A DNA stretch of 64,000 bases from Euclidia mi (GCA_944739405.2 OX123200.2:8448761-8512760); one strand, 5' to 3'. Numbered from the stretch's first letter, positions 22,045-33,267 are shown. Numbers and translations are program-made. The notes: generated by a model from the letters alone, not told the origin.

Positions 22045-22342
22045 CTGTATTCATTGGATTAGAGATGCATATTTGACATAAATTGCGTACACAATATATC
22101 AAATAAGTATGTATCACTAGGCTCCAAATTCATTCATAGGTCATATATTGGGACCGGCCGTAAATCAGCCATGTTAAGTACTGTCCTAACTAAAACCAAT
22201 ACCAATTAAAAAGTTCTGGACAAGGTCGGAGTCCAAATGAGGCACAATAACGTAGCGTAAGCACGTAGCATCGGTTGTTTAAAATGCCTTTAAAATCCAA
22301 TATCCGTAAGCGGAGCTATTGAAAACTCATCCAAAATAATAC

Positions 22343-22492
22343 ATACATATACTCACGCCTTTTTCTCGTCGGGGTAGGCAAAGACAACAGAACGCCACTT
22401 GCTTCTATCCTTACAAACCTCACACGCTTCCTCTACACTCATTACTCTTTTCAAACATGCTCGCTGGTTTCGGGTACTTCGGACCTTGCCGT
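22343..22492 (-). mobile_element. 5'-truncated 3' end of the RTE-type LINE
   Basis: On the minus strand it reads gtccgaagtaccc...ctaccccgacgagaaaaagg and then gcgtgagtatatgtatgta, matching the last 150 bp of the LINE at 56472-58513 with few differences. The protein end (KDRSKWRSVV-type) is included. It is a typical short dead-on-arrival insertion. Confidence 0.8.
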
Positions 22493-22981
22493 AATAACCA
22501 AAATTATATCCGAAACCGGTATAATATTATTGATATATCCACATCTAGATCCGTTAACTCACATGCATATCCTGATCTACCTGTTTCTTATCAAAGGCAA
22601 AAGACAGAATATACCGAAAACAACACCCCTAAATCTTGACACGCAAGAACAAAGATCAATACATAACAGTCTACTAAATTAAGCTCGCGACACTCATCGC
22701 GACCGTTATTTCCATTAATTATGTTAATATATGATTATGATATGTAAATAACAGAGTTCAGAGTCAACGTGTCGATTATACTAAGTCAATTACCTCACAC
22801 CGGTGTTCAAACCCCGCCTAACTTAGTAGGAAACTCGGGCGGAATTTTCCTTCTATTTTCATGTAATTTGGTTTGAGGAATAAAGACTTGTTTGAGTTGT
22901 TTTTATTGGAGGGTCTATTTGGTTAGTACCACACAAATTATGAAATGGTCACCTAGTCATTTTTGTGGTAGAATATAATTT
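22493..22981. other. No gene or element recognised
   Basis: Unique-looking sequence between a LINE tail and a SINE. No supported feature. Confidence 0.35.
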
Positions 22982-23203
22982 ATCATCATCATCAGCCTTT
23001 AACAGTCCAATGCTGGACTAGACCTCTCCTTTGAAAGGAGGTATTGGCCTACTAAACCACGCTGGCCAAACGGGTTGGTATAGGGTTTGTATCAAGTTTT
23101 CCTTCTCTTACAGTGCTGTTCTCTGTATAATATGCTCCCTCTGTGGGCTCTTACGACACCCATGGGATGATATGGGGTGGTGACAATCCGTATTCTTAAT
23201 AAT
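22982..23203 (-). mobile_element. SINE-like element with (GAT)n tail
   Basis: Inverse copy of the 12295-12531 family: the ATC repeat tail is at its left end, followed by cagcctttaacagtcc and at the right ggatgatatggggtggtgac. The head is shortened. Confidence 0.65.
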
Positions 23204-23206
23204 GAA

Positions 23207-23942
23207 ATGGATTGACTGGGACAAAACTTGCTATGTTCGTAACTACAAATCGTTCATGTATTTCCATTCAAACGTTTGTTGAAAGGGTTTATACGGCTTA
23301 GTCGTGAAAAATCAAACATACCTAATCATCGACTCGTTTATTGATAAAACTTCGAAAGCATTTTCACCTGATGTGAAGGACAAACTGGGAAGCATAAACA
23401 TGGTTTTTAGTTTAAATATAAGTTATTTAAAAATATAAGTTATACACCGCTATTTTTTAATTAGTACAAAAACTTTAAGGACAGATTAGCGAAGATATTA
23501 TTATCATATATGTGACGTAAGAATTTCATAATATCAATAAAGAGCAAAGTTATTATCATTTGTTTATTGTAGAAAATCTCACTTAAATCATAGTCATATT
23601 TTACAATCCATTCACTAATTCATTGATAATATTCCATCCTGCTCATTCGCATTCTCTCTGTCGCACTTATGATGAAGGTAGCCATAGAAAATAAAATTAA
23701 GAAAAATAATAAATGTAGGTAGTTATTTTTTAATTTTGTTAATTCTACCCTCTCCTTCATACTTCATTCGGGCTTAGGACAGGTAAAATTTATCGTCGTT
23801 AAATATGTACAATACGGAGGTATGTAATTAGAAAGCAAACAAATATCAAAATAAAAAAAGGTGTTCTGGACTAAAAGAAAAGAGTAATTTTGGCGTATTT
23901 ATGAAGTTAGAATCATCTGGTATTTACAAATATTATTTTATC
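23207..23942. other. No gene or element recognised
   Basis: AT-rich and unique-looking, with no domain or repeat that I can support. Confidence 0.35.
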
Positions 23943-24030
23943 ATCATCATGTCAGCCTAGAGACGTCCACTGCTGGACATAGGCCTTCCTCAAGGTGTGT
24001 GGATAACACAGACCGATTTTGAGCCGCCCG
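23943..24030 (-). mobile_element. SINE tail fragment, related subfamily
   Basis: Contains catcatcatgtcagcctaga and tccactgctggacataggcc, the common tail of GAT-tailed lepidopteran SINE-like elements, minus strand. Only about 88 bp remains. Confidence 0.5.
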
Positions 24031-24396
24031 CATAAAATTATTATTTACTTAAGTACGTATTATTTACTAAACTTACAAGTATTTCCATTGTCCTTCAAAA
24101 TGTCCACCACCGTTGTCAAAAGCATCAAATATGCACTGTTTTAATTGTTTGACACTGACCGGATCACTTTTGTACACTCACAATAAGATGTCCATGGGTA
24201 CACAGCTGCACTCGCGATTTTTCCACTCAAAAAGTACGCACAAAGCATAGTTACATAATTCCGTGATATGAACTGATATGATAGGCCATCGCGTCGGGCA
24301 AACGTAGACAAACAATTAACTTTTGCAACGAAATTAGATACGCTCACTTTAGCTAACAATTTAGTACTGTTTGTCGCATCGTCGGGACGTGGCGCA

Positions 24397-24428
24397 GGGG
24401 CAGAGGGGCGGGGGGGGGGGGGCTAGGG
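24397..24428 (+). other. G-rich tract with G-quadruplex potential
   Basis: Four G runs follow closely: GGGG, GGGG, a run of 13 G (24410-24422) and GGGG, separated by 1-4 nt. Such spacing fits the G-quadruplex rule. It stands out in an AT-rich region. Confidence 0.7.
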
Positions 24429-24644
24429 GAATTTATCAATGGTTCATTTTACTATGATACTCGTAGTACTCGGGTCGGTCATAGTATTAGTATTGCATTT
24501 ACCAATTATCACGTATTTTTGTGGACAGTTTTGAGACAGTTTTGGGACTTAGTGTTTTTATTTTTTAACTACATAAATATGATCAGTTAAAGATACTTAG
24601 TGCTGTGTTAAATTTTTTGTACTAATTAAAAAATAGCGGTGTAT

Positions 24645-24908
24645 AGCGCTCATAGTGAGACTTGGCTTGCCGTTCGTAACAGATCGGCAAAGTTAAGCAA
24701 CGCTTGCACAGGTCACCACCTGGATGGGTGACCGTATGTGGCATTTACATCTGAGCGCTTCCGTGCTTCAGAGGGCACGTAAAGCTGTCACTCCCGGTTC
24801 TTGTCTGAGGATAATGATAGTTAGGCCATGTCGGAAACCTTCGGGTGGTCTGAAAACTCCGACACCAGAGTTGGCCACACACTCACACGAAAAACAACAA
24901 CAAACAAT
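24645..24908 (+). mobile_element. 5S-rRNA-derived SINE, complete
   Basis: The head (about 24665-24734) resembles the inner half of 5S rRNA, with agttaagcaacg (24691-24702, box A region) and cacctggatgggtgaccg (24717-24734, box C). These form the internal RNA polymerase III promoter of 5S genes. The body continues with catctgagcgcttccgtgct and a hairpin tgtcggaaacc...ctccgaca, ending ccacacactcacacg and an AAC-rich tail. Sister fragments are at 28989-29103 and 30506-30678. It is not a 5S gene: the outer 5S sequence is absent. Confidence 0.8.
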
Positions 24909-25008
24909 ATAAGTAAGTTATTCGAATAAGAAATAGAATAAACTCAGATTTTGGAAGTGCTTAAATATAATACTAATATACGAATTCAAACTTTTGTGGT
25001 AACTAACA

Positions 25009-25106
25009 TCATCATCATGATCGTCCTAGCGCTATCCCAGTTGCATCTAAGACTTGCGCCTTGGAGCCCGAGGTCCACTTACCTACTAGTCCTACCAGAT
25101 ATGACA
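25009..25106 (-). mobile_element. SINE tail fragment, 11833 family
   Basis: Matches the tail side of the SINE at 11833-12204, with an ATC repeat then tcctagcgctatcccagttg and later tcctaccagatatgacaga. Confidence 0.5.
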
Positions 25107-25137
<31 letters not shown>

Positions 25138-25507
25138 CATCTTTATTGTACAAATGCCAAAGAAACTACAAAAATTAATCTATAACAAAAAGAAAAATAA
25201 CAGATAGTACAATAGGCGGCCTTATCACTCTCAAGCAATCTCTTACAGGCAACCTTTGGATGGATAAGAACAACACGTATTCAGAAAAGGGTAGTTTGGC
25301 GATATTTACCAATTTAGATATATAATACGAATTCTTACATATACATAAATAGGTACATACATAGATAAATAACTATATACACACATATATAACTATATAC
25401 ATACATAAATAAATATACAATACATAGATATTTATATTATTGATACATACATTTGTGATAAATAAATGAAAGGAAATAGAAAAATAAGAATTACAAGAGT
25501 AGTAAAA

Positions 25508-25858
25508 TTAAAGAGACAAGTAGTATTCTTTGAGTAACTTTTTAAACGACGATATTGTTTGAGCTTGTTTAATTGGCATCGGCAATGCATTCCACAAGCG
25601 AGCAGCTTGGACGGTAAAGGATTTATCGTAAAATCTACTGGAATGCATTGGTATAGCCAGTCTTAGATTCACCGATGACCTTAGAGATCTAGAATGCGTG
25701 TCAGAAAGAAACTCGAAGCGTTCTTTTAAGTAATGGGGAGTAGAAGGGTTAAAGAGAATGTTATAAAGTAAAGATAGTATGTGAGTATTCCGTCGAAGGC
25801 GAATTGGGAGCCACTTGAGCGAATTGCGGAAATTGGAAACGTGATCATATTTGCGCAA
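25508..25858 (-). pseudogene. LINE copy 3: C-terminal domain
   Basis: Reads RKYDHVSNFRNSLKWLPIRL and DKSFTVQAARLWNALPMPIK, closely matched by LRKYDHVSEFRSRLKCLPIR in the fragment at 58568-59086. This is the conserved C-terminal region after the reverse transcriptase in this LINE group. It is separated from the polymerase by a frameshift. Confidence 0.8.
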
Positions 25859-25870
25859 TCCAAATATGAA

Positions 25871-26476
25871 TCATATACATAAGTTTTGAAGGCGCTCAAG
25901 CTTATCAAGTTGCTCCTCCGTGAGATCTAGATAGCTAACATCAGCATAGTCAAGGATAGGTAATAGAAGAGAATTTGCAAGCGCAATCTTGGTGGCAGTC
26001 GGCAGAAAGTTTCGCAATCTTCGCAACGTCCCAGCCGCAGAAAACAATTTTCTGCTAACTTCCCTAATTTGAGGGCCCCAGGATAAAGTTTTATCAATAT
26101 AAACTCCTAAATCCTTCACGCAATCACTTATAGGTAAAGGAATACCATTAAAGTTGACTTGGGGTAAGCAGGTCCAGTCAACACGCGCAATCAGCCTGGG
26201 ACTACCGACAGCAATAATCTGTGTTTTCGTAGGGTTAATTTGGAGACCAAACCTGAGGCTCCATGCAGCTATACGATCTAAATCACAGTTGATAATGCGA
26301 ATTGCTTCAGACAACTCATGTTCAGGAGCTTGAGTATAAATTTGGAGATCATCTGCATAAAGGTGGTAGGATGACTGAAGTTGATAAGAGATAGAATTTA
26401 TAAAAATTGAGAAAAGTAAGGGAGATAGAACGCCACCCTGTGGAACGCCGACTGTAGACGTACACCAGGAAGACAA
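25871..26476 (-). pseudogene. LINE copy 3: reverse transcriptase palm
   Basis: A 201-codon frame contains STVGVPQGGVLSPLLFSIFI, catalytic HLYADDLQIYTQ and VKDLGVYIDKTLSWGPQI. These are reverse transcriptase motifs B, C and D/E. A frameshift separates it from the upstream half at 26398-26961 (EYRPISILPFLSKVLERLVH and LLDFSNAFNTIDFHILL, with the motif A aspartate changed in AFN). Confidence 0.85.
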
Positions 26477-27407
26477 GGATTATCTTCAATCCGTACACGC
26501 TGTCGACGACCAAACAGGTAACTTTGAAACCAATCAATCACTGGTGGAGATATGTTAATGGAGCGTAATATGCCAAGCAGAATATGGAAATCAATAGTAT
26601 TGAAGGCATTACTGAAATCAAGTAGACAGAGAACAGTCACGTTGCCATTTTCCATACCGAGCCTGATGTCGTCAGTAAAATTGATCAGTGCCGTAACCGT
26701 GCTGTGACCTGGACGGAAACCGGATTGGAGTGGATTGAAAAGAAGGTTTTTATTAAGGAATGTGCTAAGTTGGGTATGGACAAGGCGTTCGAGAACTTTA
26801 GAAAGGAATGGTAGGATGGAGATTGGCCGGTACTCAGAAAAAGAAGACGGATTGGGTTTTTTAGGTAAAGGAATAATTTGGGCGTCTTTCCATACGGTGG
26901 GAAAAAACGCCCCCAGATAAGGAATAATTAAAAATATGACACAGGGTGGGAAGGATTTCATCTAATATGGGAAGGATCATTTTCCGGCTGATACAATCAT
27001 TACCGACTGCGTTAGATGCAATGGATAATACGCTCTTTTTAACATCACACTCAGACAGTTGATTAAAAACGAAAGATGGATAATTTGGGGTTGGAAGCAA
27101 TGAAAGATCATGCAAAGTGTTTGGTAGTCTGATCAAATTTAGACGAAGTAGTAAAATGCCTATTTAGAGAATTTATATCTATTTTATCAGAAACAAGATC
27201 ATGTGAAGATTTTCCAACTCCCAAAGTTTTTAGAAACTTCCAGATCTTAGCTGGATCTTCATTCTCAACTGAGCTATGGATGTATTGGCGTTGTGCTTTC
27301 CTACACACCTTTTTACAGTGATTTCTGATAGCAATGTAGTTGTCCCAATTGCGAGAAATAGGTTGACATTTATATTTTGTTTTAGCTATAGCTTTCTTAG
27401 ACAACAA
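26398..27407 (-). pseudogene. LINE copy 3: linker and reverse transcriptase fingers
   Basis: Three successive frames (27108-27407, 26861-27136, 26398-26961) carry the linker AKTKYKCQPISRNWDNYIAI, then VLSIASNAVGNDCISRKMI and WKDAQIIPLPKKPNPSSFSE. The overlaps with frame changes indicate small indels. Confidence 0.8.
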
Positions 27408-27647
27408 GACTTTAATTTCAGTGGTTAGCCAAGGTGATGGTAATTGTCTAACTCTAATTGCACGGACTGGTGCATGGACATCGTATAGACGAATAATAGC
27501 GTTACTAAATCAGCGTTACTAAATAGCGTTACTAAAGCAGTTATCAGCTTTTCCACAGAGCTACTGCATCCACATGCGAGATGCTCCAGTATCAGTTTAT
27601 TTGAGGGTACTAACTCTCCGTAAGGACTTTCAAAGATCTTCATTAAA

Positions 27648-27812
27648 GCCCGGACCGACGGTTTAACGTGCTCTCCGAGGCAAGGGGCAAGCGATAATTA
27701 GCAATTTAATACACACATAACTTCGAAAAGTCATTGGTGCTCGCCGTGGATTCGAGCTTGAAACCCTTTGCCTGGCAGTCCGTTGGTGTCTCCACTAGGC
27801 TATCGCTGCCTC
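27648..27812 (-). mobile_element. tRNA-derived SINE, head and body
   Basis: On the minus strand the A box TAGCCTAGTGG lies at 27802-27792 and a damaged B box at 27758-27748. The copy abuts the 5' end of LINE copy 3 and the body stops inside the conserved ccgtcggtccgg block. Confidence 0.7.
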
Positions 27813-27978
27813 CACTGCTGGCAACTAAAATTAGCTGCAAATTGTTGCAAGCTATGATGAAAAATCTGATAGTCGAAACTACTCGTACGGGGTATAAATC
27901 CCAAAAGACAATTTTTAAACATTTCCAATTAAGTACACAAAAATTACTACAGCGCATTCAACCTGCCAGAACATTTTC

Positions 27979-28040
27979 GGCCGCGGCCGTTCGACTGTAT
28001 TCATACATAATAGTATGATTACAGTCGAACGGCCGCGGCC
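27979..28040. repeat. 62-nt near-perfect hairpin, GC-rich base
   Basis: ggccgcggccgttcgactgta (27979-27999) pairs exactly with 28020-28040, and pairing continues inward through tcatac/gtatga with one mismatch, leaving a 6-nt loop ataata. The stem is about 28 bp with a ggccgcggcc base, very unlike the AT-rich surroundings. Confidence 0.85.
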
Positions 28041-28110
28041 TTTACTAAAAGGATTAACTGCCCATGAAATCTTTAACGTCTGACCTCGTTTTAAAATGAA
28101 GAATTTAATC

Positions 28111-28322
28111 AAAATTTAATATTTTATCTTTGTATAAACTTGTTCTGACAGACACATCATCGCAGAGCTGAACCTAAAAATATGAAATTTGGACAACGGG
28201 TTTCTTTTATGACATAAACACCCACCAAGGAACACTTTTCTAATGCATACCTATTACACCTCTTAAAGAAGTAAAATAAAAGCTGAAGGTTAAGGGCAGA
28301 CGAAGCCGTGGGCGACTGTTAG
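28111..28322 (+). mobile_element. Possible decayed Helitron-like repeat
   Basis: Contains ctgacagacacatcatcgca near the left and gacgaagccgtgggcgactg-ttag at the right, resembling Helitron-type lepidopteran repeats with a CTAG-like end. The match is by pattern only. The start of the window (about 34-65) carries a similar left-end phrase. Confidence 0.35.
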
Positions 28323-28988
28323 TATTTCATCTAAATACTTCCTAAAGAACCTTAAAAGATGCTGAAACAATTACAAGATTGCCGATTTAATCTTATCTTC
28401 ATAAAAATCTATAACAAAGAAATTAATAAAGTACAGGCTTGTTAATCACCATTTTTAGAAACAATCCTGAAACAAATATTCAAGTATAATTTGAAGTTAA
28501 TTGTTATATTACTTGACTTTAAAAACACGACTTAATGGAAATTATTACAACATTGTTAGAAAAAATACTGTCGCCCTTTGTAAACATAATATATTCATTA
28601 TAATCTTTGTTATTGAAGCTATAAAGAGTCGTTAATTTTCCCAAGTTAAGTGTTGATGTAGCTTTTATCTTTGGTGACATAATTTCTTCGTTTCTTGTCT
28701 TAGTTATGCCACCCACATACGCTACGACCTATCTGATATGTTGAAAAATCTAAGAAACACTCAATGCCATTAAGTAAACAAACTAGTCGACGCAAGCAAC
28801 TGTCTGTAGCCTGGAGTGACTAATTTCTTTTAATTATCAATACCACCGAATCAACGTAAAAGTTGATCCTAAAAATCAAGGTTTCACAATAGCGACTGAA
28901 TGGTAAACCGTTGCAGCTGCCAAAGCAAGTGCCATGGTGGACATTAGAATTAATAAATTTATTATTGTTATCAAAAAAATGACGGTCA
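28323..28988. other. No gene or element recognised
   Basis: AT-rich, unique-looking sequence. Confidence 0.35.
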
Positions 28989-29103
28989 TTGCGTGTCTTG
29001 ACTTGTCGTTCATAATAGATCGACAAAGTCAAGCATTTTCCAAAGCGTTCACTACTTGGTTTGGGGACCGCTTGACATTTACAGCAAAGCGCAACCGTGC
29101 TTA
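28989..29103 (+). mobile_element. 5S-derived SINE, degenerate head fragment
   Basis: Follows the head of 24645-24908: cttgacttgtcgttc, atagatcgacaaagtcaagc, then acttggtttggggaccg in place of box C, then ttacagcaaagcgc. It is more diverged than the other copies and lacks the body. Confidence 0.6.
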
Positions 29104-29136
29104 GAATATAATATTTAGCTATTTTATAAATTTATT

Positions 29137-29199
29137 ATTTTGACGTTGATATGAATTGAATGAATAAAGGATTTTGACTCTGACTTTGACTTTGACTTA
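29137..29199 (+). repeat. LINE 3' tail fragment
   Basis: Contains gaatgaataaaggattttga followed by CTTTGA repeats, the same tail as LINE copy 1 at 21565-21598. Only about 60 bp is present. Confidence 0.65.
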
Positions 29200-29680
29200 G
29201 ATGAGAATGTTATTTGTTTAAACATGGTGTACATACATTGCATGCAAGATAGTATATGAGACAGGTGAGTTCTGACATGTTCTGACCGCATGTCGTGGCG
29301 TACAAATTGGTAGGAAGAGATGGCGCATTAACCGTAACAATATTCAACAAAATTACAATATCGACATTATATAGGTATAAGACATTATGTAGATATTCTT
29401 AAATCATCATTATTAAGAATAGTCCGGTCAATTTAGACATAAAAATACTGGTCAAATAGCAATAATTGCCGGAGAGCCAAATATTGGTGGAGAGCTAGGG
29501 TTTACCATTACAAATAAAGTCTTAAAAGTCCCCATCGATCGTGTGCTACAAAAATTATTCGGGGTCAAACGTCAAAATTTGAGGTTTTTAGATTTTTCTC
29601 AAAAACGGTAAGTTTCATCAAAATAAAACCTTACGCAAAGTTGTAGACCTTAAAATTCTCTACGAAAATAGTATTAATGA
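29200..29680. other. No gene or element recognised
   Basis: Unique-looking; the part before 29681 has phrases such as tttctcaaaaacgg but no supported identity. Confidence 0.35.
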
Positions 29681-29957
29681 TTTTGACGTGACAACGTCTT
29701 ATAAATTGGTTTGCCGGGTGACACTTCAAGAAACTGCGTTACGCTCCGCTCACGTTATGCGCTCACAATGAGAGCGAGTGAGAGGCACGCGTCCCGCCTA
29801 AGAGCGAGAGAGACAGACATAAAAAGTGAAAGGCACGCGTCTTTCATCCTTCTTCCTACTATACGAATGAATATTCACATTAAAATTATTTTACCACTCA
29901 AAGTCGTTGTCACGTAAAACTTTCGCCCGTATACCGACTTTACAGGCAACCAATTTT
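29681..29957. mobile_element. 277-bp repeat, identical copy 2 of 2
   Basis: Identical to 8722-8998 and in the same orientation. The flanks differ, so the block limits mark the mobile or converted unit. Confidence 0.7.
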
Positions 29958-30505
29958 TTTTTTCCTAAGAGTTACTATTCCAGACATATTGCGATTCTAA
30001 GAGTCACATCATACATGATATGCACACATTTCCACGCCAACTGTGAGGTAGTGTAGGTACACGGCGCGTTTTTTTACCGTGGTTTCTCCTGTAGGCCTAC
30101 TCCACTAACTGTCATGACAATTTTAGGATAATTTAAGGGAACAATACTCGTCAAGTTCTTTACTTTCTATGTACTTACCTAAGATTTCTGAAATTATTTT
30201 ATTGGTGTACTTACAATGTAGTAAATAATACAATTTAGTTTGTAAGAGTTACTTAAGTAGTTCTAATTATATTATTGGTAGATTTTTCCTCATTTATCTT
30301 ACGCAGTCAGTCGTCCTCAGATAGCGTACGTTTCTGGTATAATTGACCAACCACATTTCCACTTTTCATAGCTCTATCACGCCGCACAATGTGAATTTTC
30401 CAATCTTTTATAAATAGCAAATCAATTCATGCCATGAGCGCCTACTACTTCATGTAGGTACATCTAAAAAACCCTACATATTTTCTCCATTCATCAATAA
30501 CACAC
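29958..30505. other. No gene or element recognised
   Basis: Unique-looking sequence. A phrase gtcgtcctcagat at about 30312 echoes the end of the 833-2431 element but is not otherwise supported. Confidence 0.35.
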
Positions 30506-30678
30506 CCATGTGTGGCATTTACATCTGAGCGCTACCGTGCTTCGGAGGGCACGTAAAGCTGCCGGTCCCGGTTCTTGTCCAAGGATAAGGATCGTTAGGC
30601 CATGTCGGAGGCCTTCGGGCGGTCTGAAAACTCCGACACCAGAGTTGGCCACACGCTCACACGAAAAACAAACAAAAC
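30506..30678 (+). mobile_element. 5S-derived SINE, 5'-truncated body and tail
   Basis: Starts at tgtgtggcatttacatctga and matches 24737-24908 to the AAC-rich tail. The 5S-like head is missing, as expected for incomplete reverse transcription. Confidence 0.8.
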
Positions 30679-31111
30679 AATAACACACCCAGTCAACACC
30701 ACCGGTTGACTGAACATTACAACAAGCTAAGGCTCAACGTCTTTGTATCGGTACACATAACCTCTACACAATATTCAAAGTAATCCCTTTAGCCAATATT
30801 GATGGATCCACTACCGGTTTTACTACAAGGCAAGTGTGTTAGAATTCCAATTTCATACAGATATGCTCCTGAATTCCCAAAGGCTAACAGTGTAACTAGA
30901 TTTTGCTCGGTATGTTACCGGTCTTGTGAAATAGAGGCCAAGTTTTGAGCTTAAGGTGATAAGCTGAGCTGACCACTTTTTATTGGTTGAATTAAATCTT
31001 TATATTTTACTAGTGAGGTTTACCGAAACATATTTTACTAAGCATGTGAAACGCCAAGTATTTTTCAATAGCAACCATTAAAAATACCGTGCTACCGAAG
31101 AAGAGTATTAG
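30679..31111. other. No gene or element recognised
   Basis: Unique-looking sequence between two SINE fragments. Confidence 0.35.
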
Positions 31112-31170
31112 TAAAGACTCACGCCTGTATCCCCGAAGGGGTAGGCAGAGGTGTAATATTACACCCACAT
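31112..31170 (-). mobile_element. SINE tail fragment (RTE-like 3' tail)
   Basis: Contains actcacgcctgtatccccga then aggggtaggcagagg, the inverse of the shared SINE/RTE 3' tail. Another SINE-body echo is at about 31315-31390. Confidence 0.6.
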
Positions 31171-31737
31171 TTCTTTTCAGTTGCTCCGTTATGATTATGA
31201 CGTGAGAGAAGAACAAACCATTAAGCACACTTTCGCATTATATTGTGTATGTATGTATGATGGTCAGTATAAAGGTTGATAGTGCTAACTCCTTGTAACA
31301 ACCTTTAAAATCTTCAGGACACCCGGAGCCGACGTTTCTCGTGAACACCGAGGCACATCAAAAGGCATTACGGCTTAAAAAGATAGAGTTGCGCTGTGGG
31401 TGCACTGAAACTATTACCGTAGCAATCAATTAGTCTACCTGTAACTGTTTGTGTAAATCAATCAGGATTTAATATTAGGCATTTTCAGTTGAATATTTAG
31501 TTAGTAGTCTATATAAGCTTTGTTTCTCTAGCGATTGCCGGTGGAACTTTGTATCCTGAATTTAGAAGAAAATACGAATGGTCCTTACAGAAAACAAAAT
31601 AATTTTGTTCATGTTTTCGACAGTAAATGTAGAAGTTATCTCGGCTGTAAGGAGGCTGTTATGTCTTCTTTATAACTATTTCCAGCGCAAGCGTAAAATT
31701 ACATTATATTATATTATAACTGTTTATTTTTTATAAA

Positions 31738-32715
31738 TTATATTTATTTATTTATTTAAGTTAAGGCTTACCAACTAAAAAACATACAGAGCATTGGCTT
31801 AAGAAAATACAAAATACACATCATTCATATTGTATGCTTTTAAATTAAAGGTAGGCACAACATTAAAACCAATCTAAAGTGAGTCTCACAACATTCACTC
31901 TATAGGTACAATTACTAAAATTATCCAACTATAAACAAATATTATACAAACAACACAATGTGAGAACTATCTTATTAAAAACTGTGAACAGAGTTAGAGA
32001 ACAAAATCACATATTTTTAAATAAAATTTTCTTAAATATACTACAATGAAAAGTTGTCAGCACTTCAGACACAGAACTTCAGTTTTAAATTGACATAGTG
32101 TTCAAGGCTTTCTTTAACAAGCGAATTTTTGCTGCAAATATGTCGATATTTAATTCGAAGAAAATTAAGTTGCACTTGCGGAGGATGAAAGAGAGAGGTG
32201 CATTACTACCATAATTATTCCGACTCTTCTTTATCACAAACGGTTTATAGTTAACCAACCTTGCCGACGACCTGGGCACATTTATATTAATTAGCGAAAG
32301 CAATTGTGGGCAATCCACCGCTTGGCTCATTATTTTGTGAAGGAATAAGATACCGAGATAATCTCTACGCCAGTACAATGGTTGCATTTTAAAGTGGTGA
32401 AGTCGATCGCCATAATCATTAACTGCGTGTCGTATACCAGAAATGATGGAGAGCCTCCTTACGAAGTTCTTTTGGATATTTTCCAAACGCTGGATGTTAT
32501 TTTGGTAAAAAGGATACCACACAATAGAAGCAATATTCGATGTTACTGCGTACCAAAGCGAAATATAACGTTTTTTGAGCTCCAATACATTTAAAATTTC
32601 GTGTGTTACGGTTTATAAAGGCTAACATCTTTTTGCTTTTATTGACCACATAGTCAATGTGTTTTAAAAACCGCATTTCAGTGTCAATATGTATTCCTAA
32701 ATCCTTAACCTCGGT
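31738..32715 (-). mobile_element. LINE copy 4, 5'-truncated non-LTR fragment
   Basis: On the minus strand it encodes EVKDLGIHIDTEMRFLKHID and KTLYFALVRSNIEY, then after a frameshift WYPFYQNNIQRLENIQKNFV and DYGDRLHHFKMQPLYWRRDY, which form the post-polymerase region of a CR1/Jockey-group LINE. A 3' UTR runs to an AAAT-type tail near 31740-31760. The upstream end abuts a SINE at 32716. Confidence 0.8.
32085..32585 (-). pseudogene. LINE copy 4: C-terminal region
   Basis: A 166-codon frame from about 32585 contains the LENIQKNFVRRLSIISGIRH block that follows the reverse transcriptase in this LINE group. The frame before it (32497-32853) joins LINE and SINE sequence and is a chimera, not a protein. 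Confidence 0.75.
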
Positions 32716-32836
32716 TACGCACACACAACTTCGAAAAGTCAGAAATGTGTGCCCCCCGGGCACCTGGGGATCGAACCCGAGACCATTGTCTCGGCACTCG
32801 TTACGTACATCATCTATGCGGTCTATCGCCGCCTTT
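32716..32836 (-). mobile_element. tRNA-derived SINE head
   Basis: The minus strand has B box GGGTTCGATCC (32778-32768) in the block ggtctcgggttcgatcccca. The A box region is degenerate. The same body phrase acacacaacttcgaaaagtc as other copies is present. It abuts LINE copy 4. Confidence 0.7.
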
Positions 32837-32892
32837 AGATAACACGATGACACGACAACTTATGTGATATGTATGATTAAATTACTGATCAT

Positions 32893-33124
32893 CTCATCAT
32901 CAGCCTTTAACAGTCCACTGCTGGACTAGGCCACTCCTTTGAAAGGAGGAATTGGCCTACTATACCACGCTGGCCAAACGGGTTGGTATAGGGTTTGTAT
33001 CAAGTTTTCCTTCTCTTACAGTGCTGTTCTCTGTATAATATGCTCCCTCTGTCGACTCTTACGACACCCATGGGAGGATATGGGGTGATGACATTCCGTA
33101 TTCTTAATCCGTCACCACACGGAC
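32893..33124 (-). mobile_element. SINE-like element with (GAT)n tail, near full length
   Basis: Inverse copy of 12295-12531, from catcatcagcctttaacagt to gtattcttaatccgtcacca and cacggac. Confidence 0.7.
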
Positions 33125-33267
33125 ATTACTAATATGGATATAAAAAAATAGGGGTTGGTGTTAAAAGGCTGAAAATTAAGAGTTGTATGTATTTTTTCAT
33201 TTTATATCATTAAAAAAATTAAAATGAAAGATAATGCCGAAACATAAAAAAAAATTGTGCTGGCCAC

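Larger units (their letters stand above)
25107..27645 (-). mobile_element. LINE copy 3 (CR1/Jockey-group), 5'-truncated, several frameshifts
   Basis: Read on the minus strand, the element starts in the linker (about 27640; SPWLTTEIKVLLSKKAIAK is recoverable), passes through the reverse transcriptase and ends in a 3' UTR with a (TTA)n tail at 25107-25137. Frames are broken near 27420, 27110, 26870, 26470 and 25860. A small triple repeat gcgttactaaa lies at about 27499-27537 in the linker. A shorter relative is at 58550-59121. Confidence 0.85.

Noticed and set aside
24665..24734. 5S rRNA gene
   Set aside because: Only the inner promoter half of 5S is present, fused to a repeated body with copies elsewhere. 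It is a SINE head.
32497..32853. 118-residue protein on the minus strand
   Set aside because: It joins a SINE head to a LINE fragment across an insertion junction.
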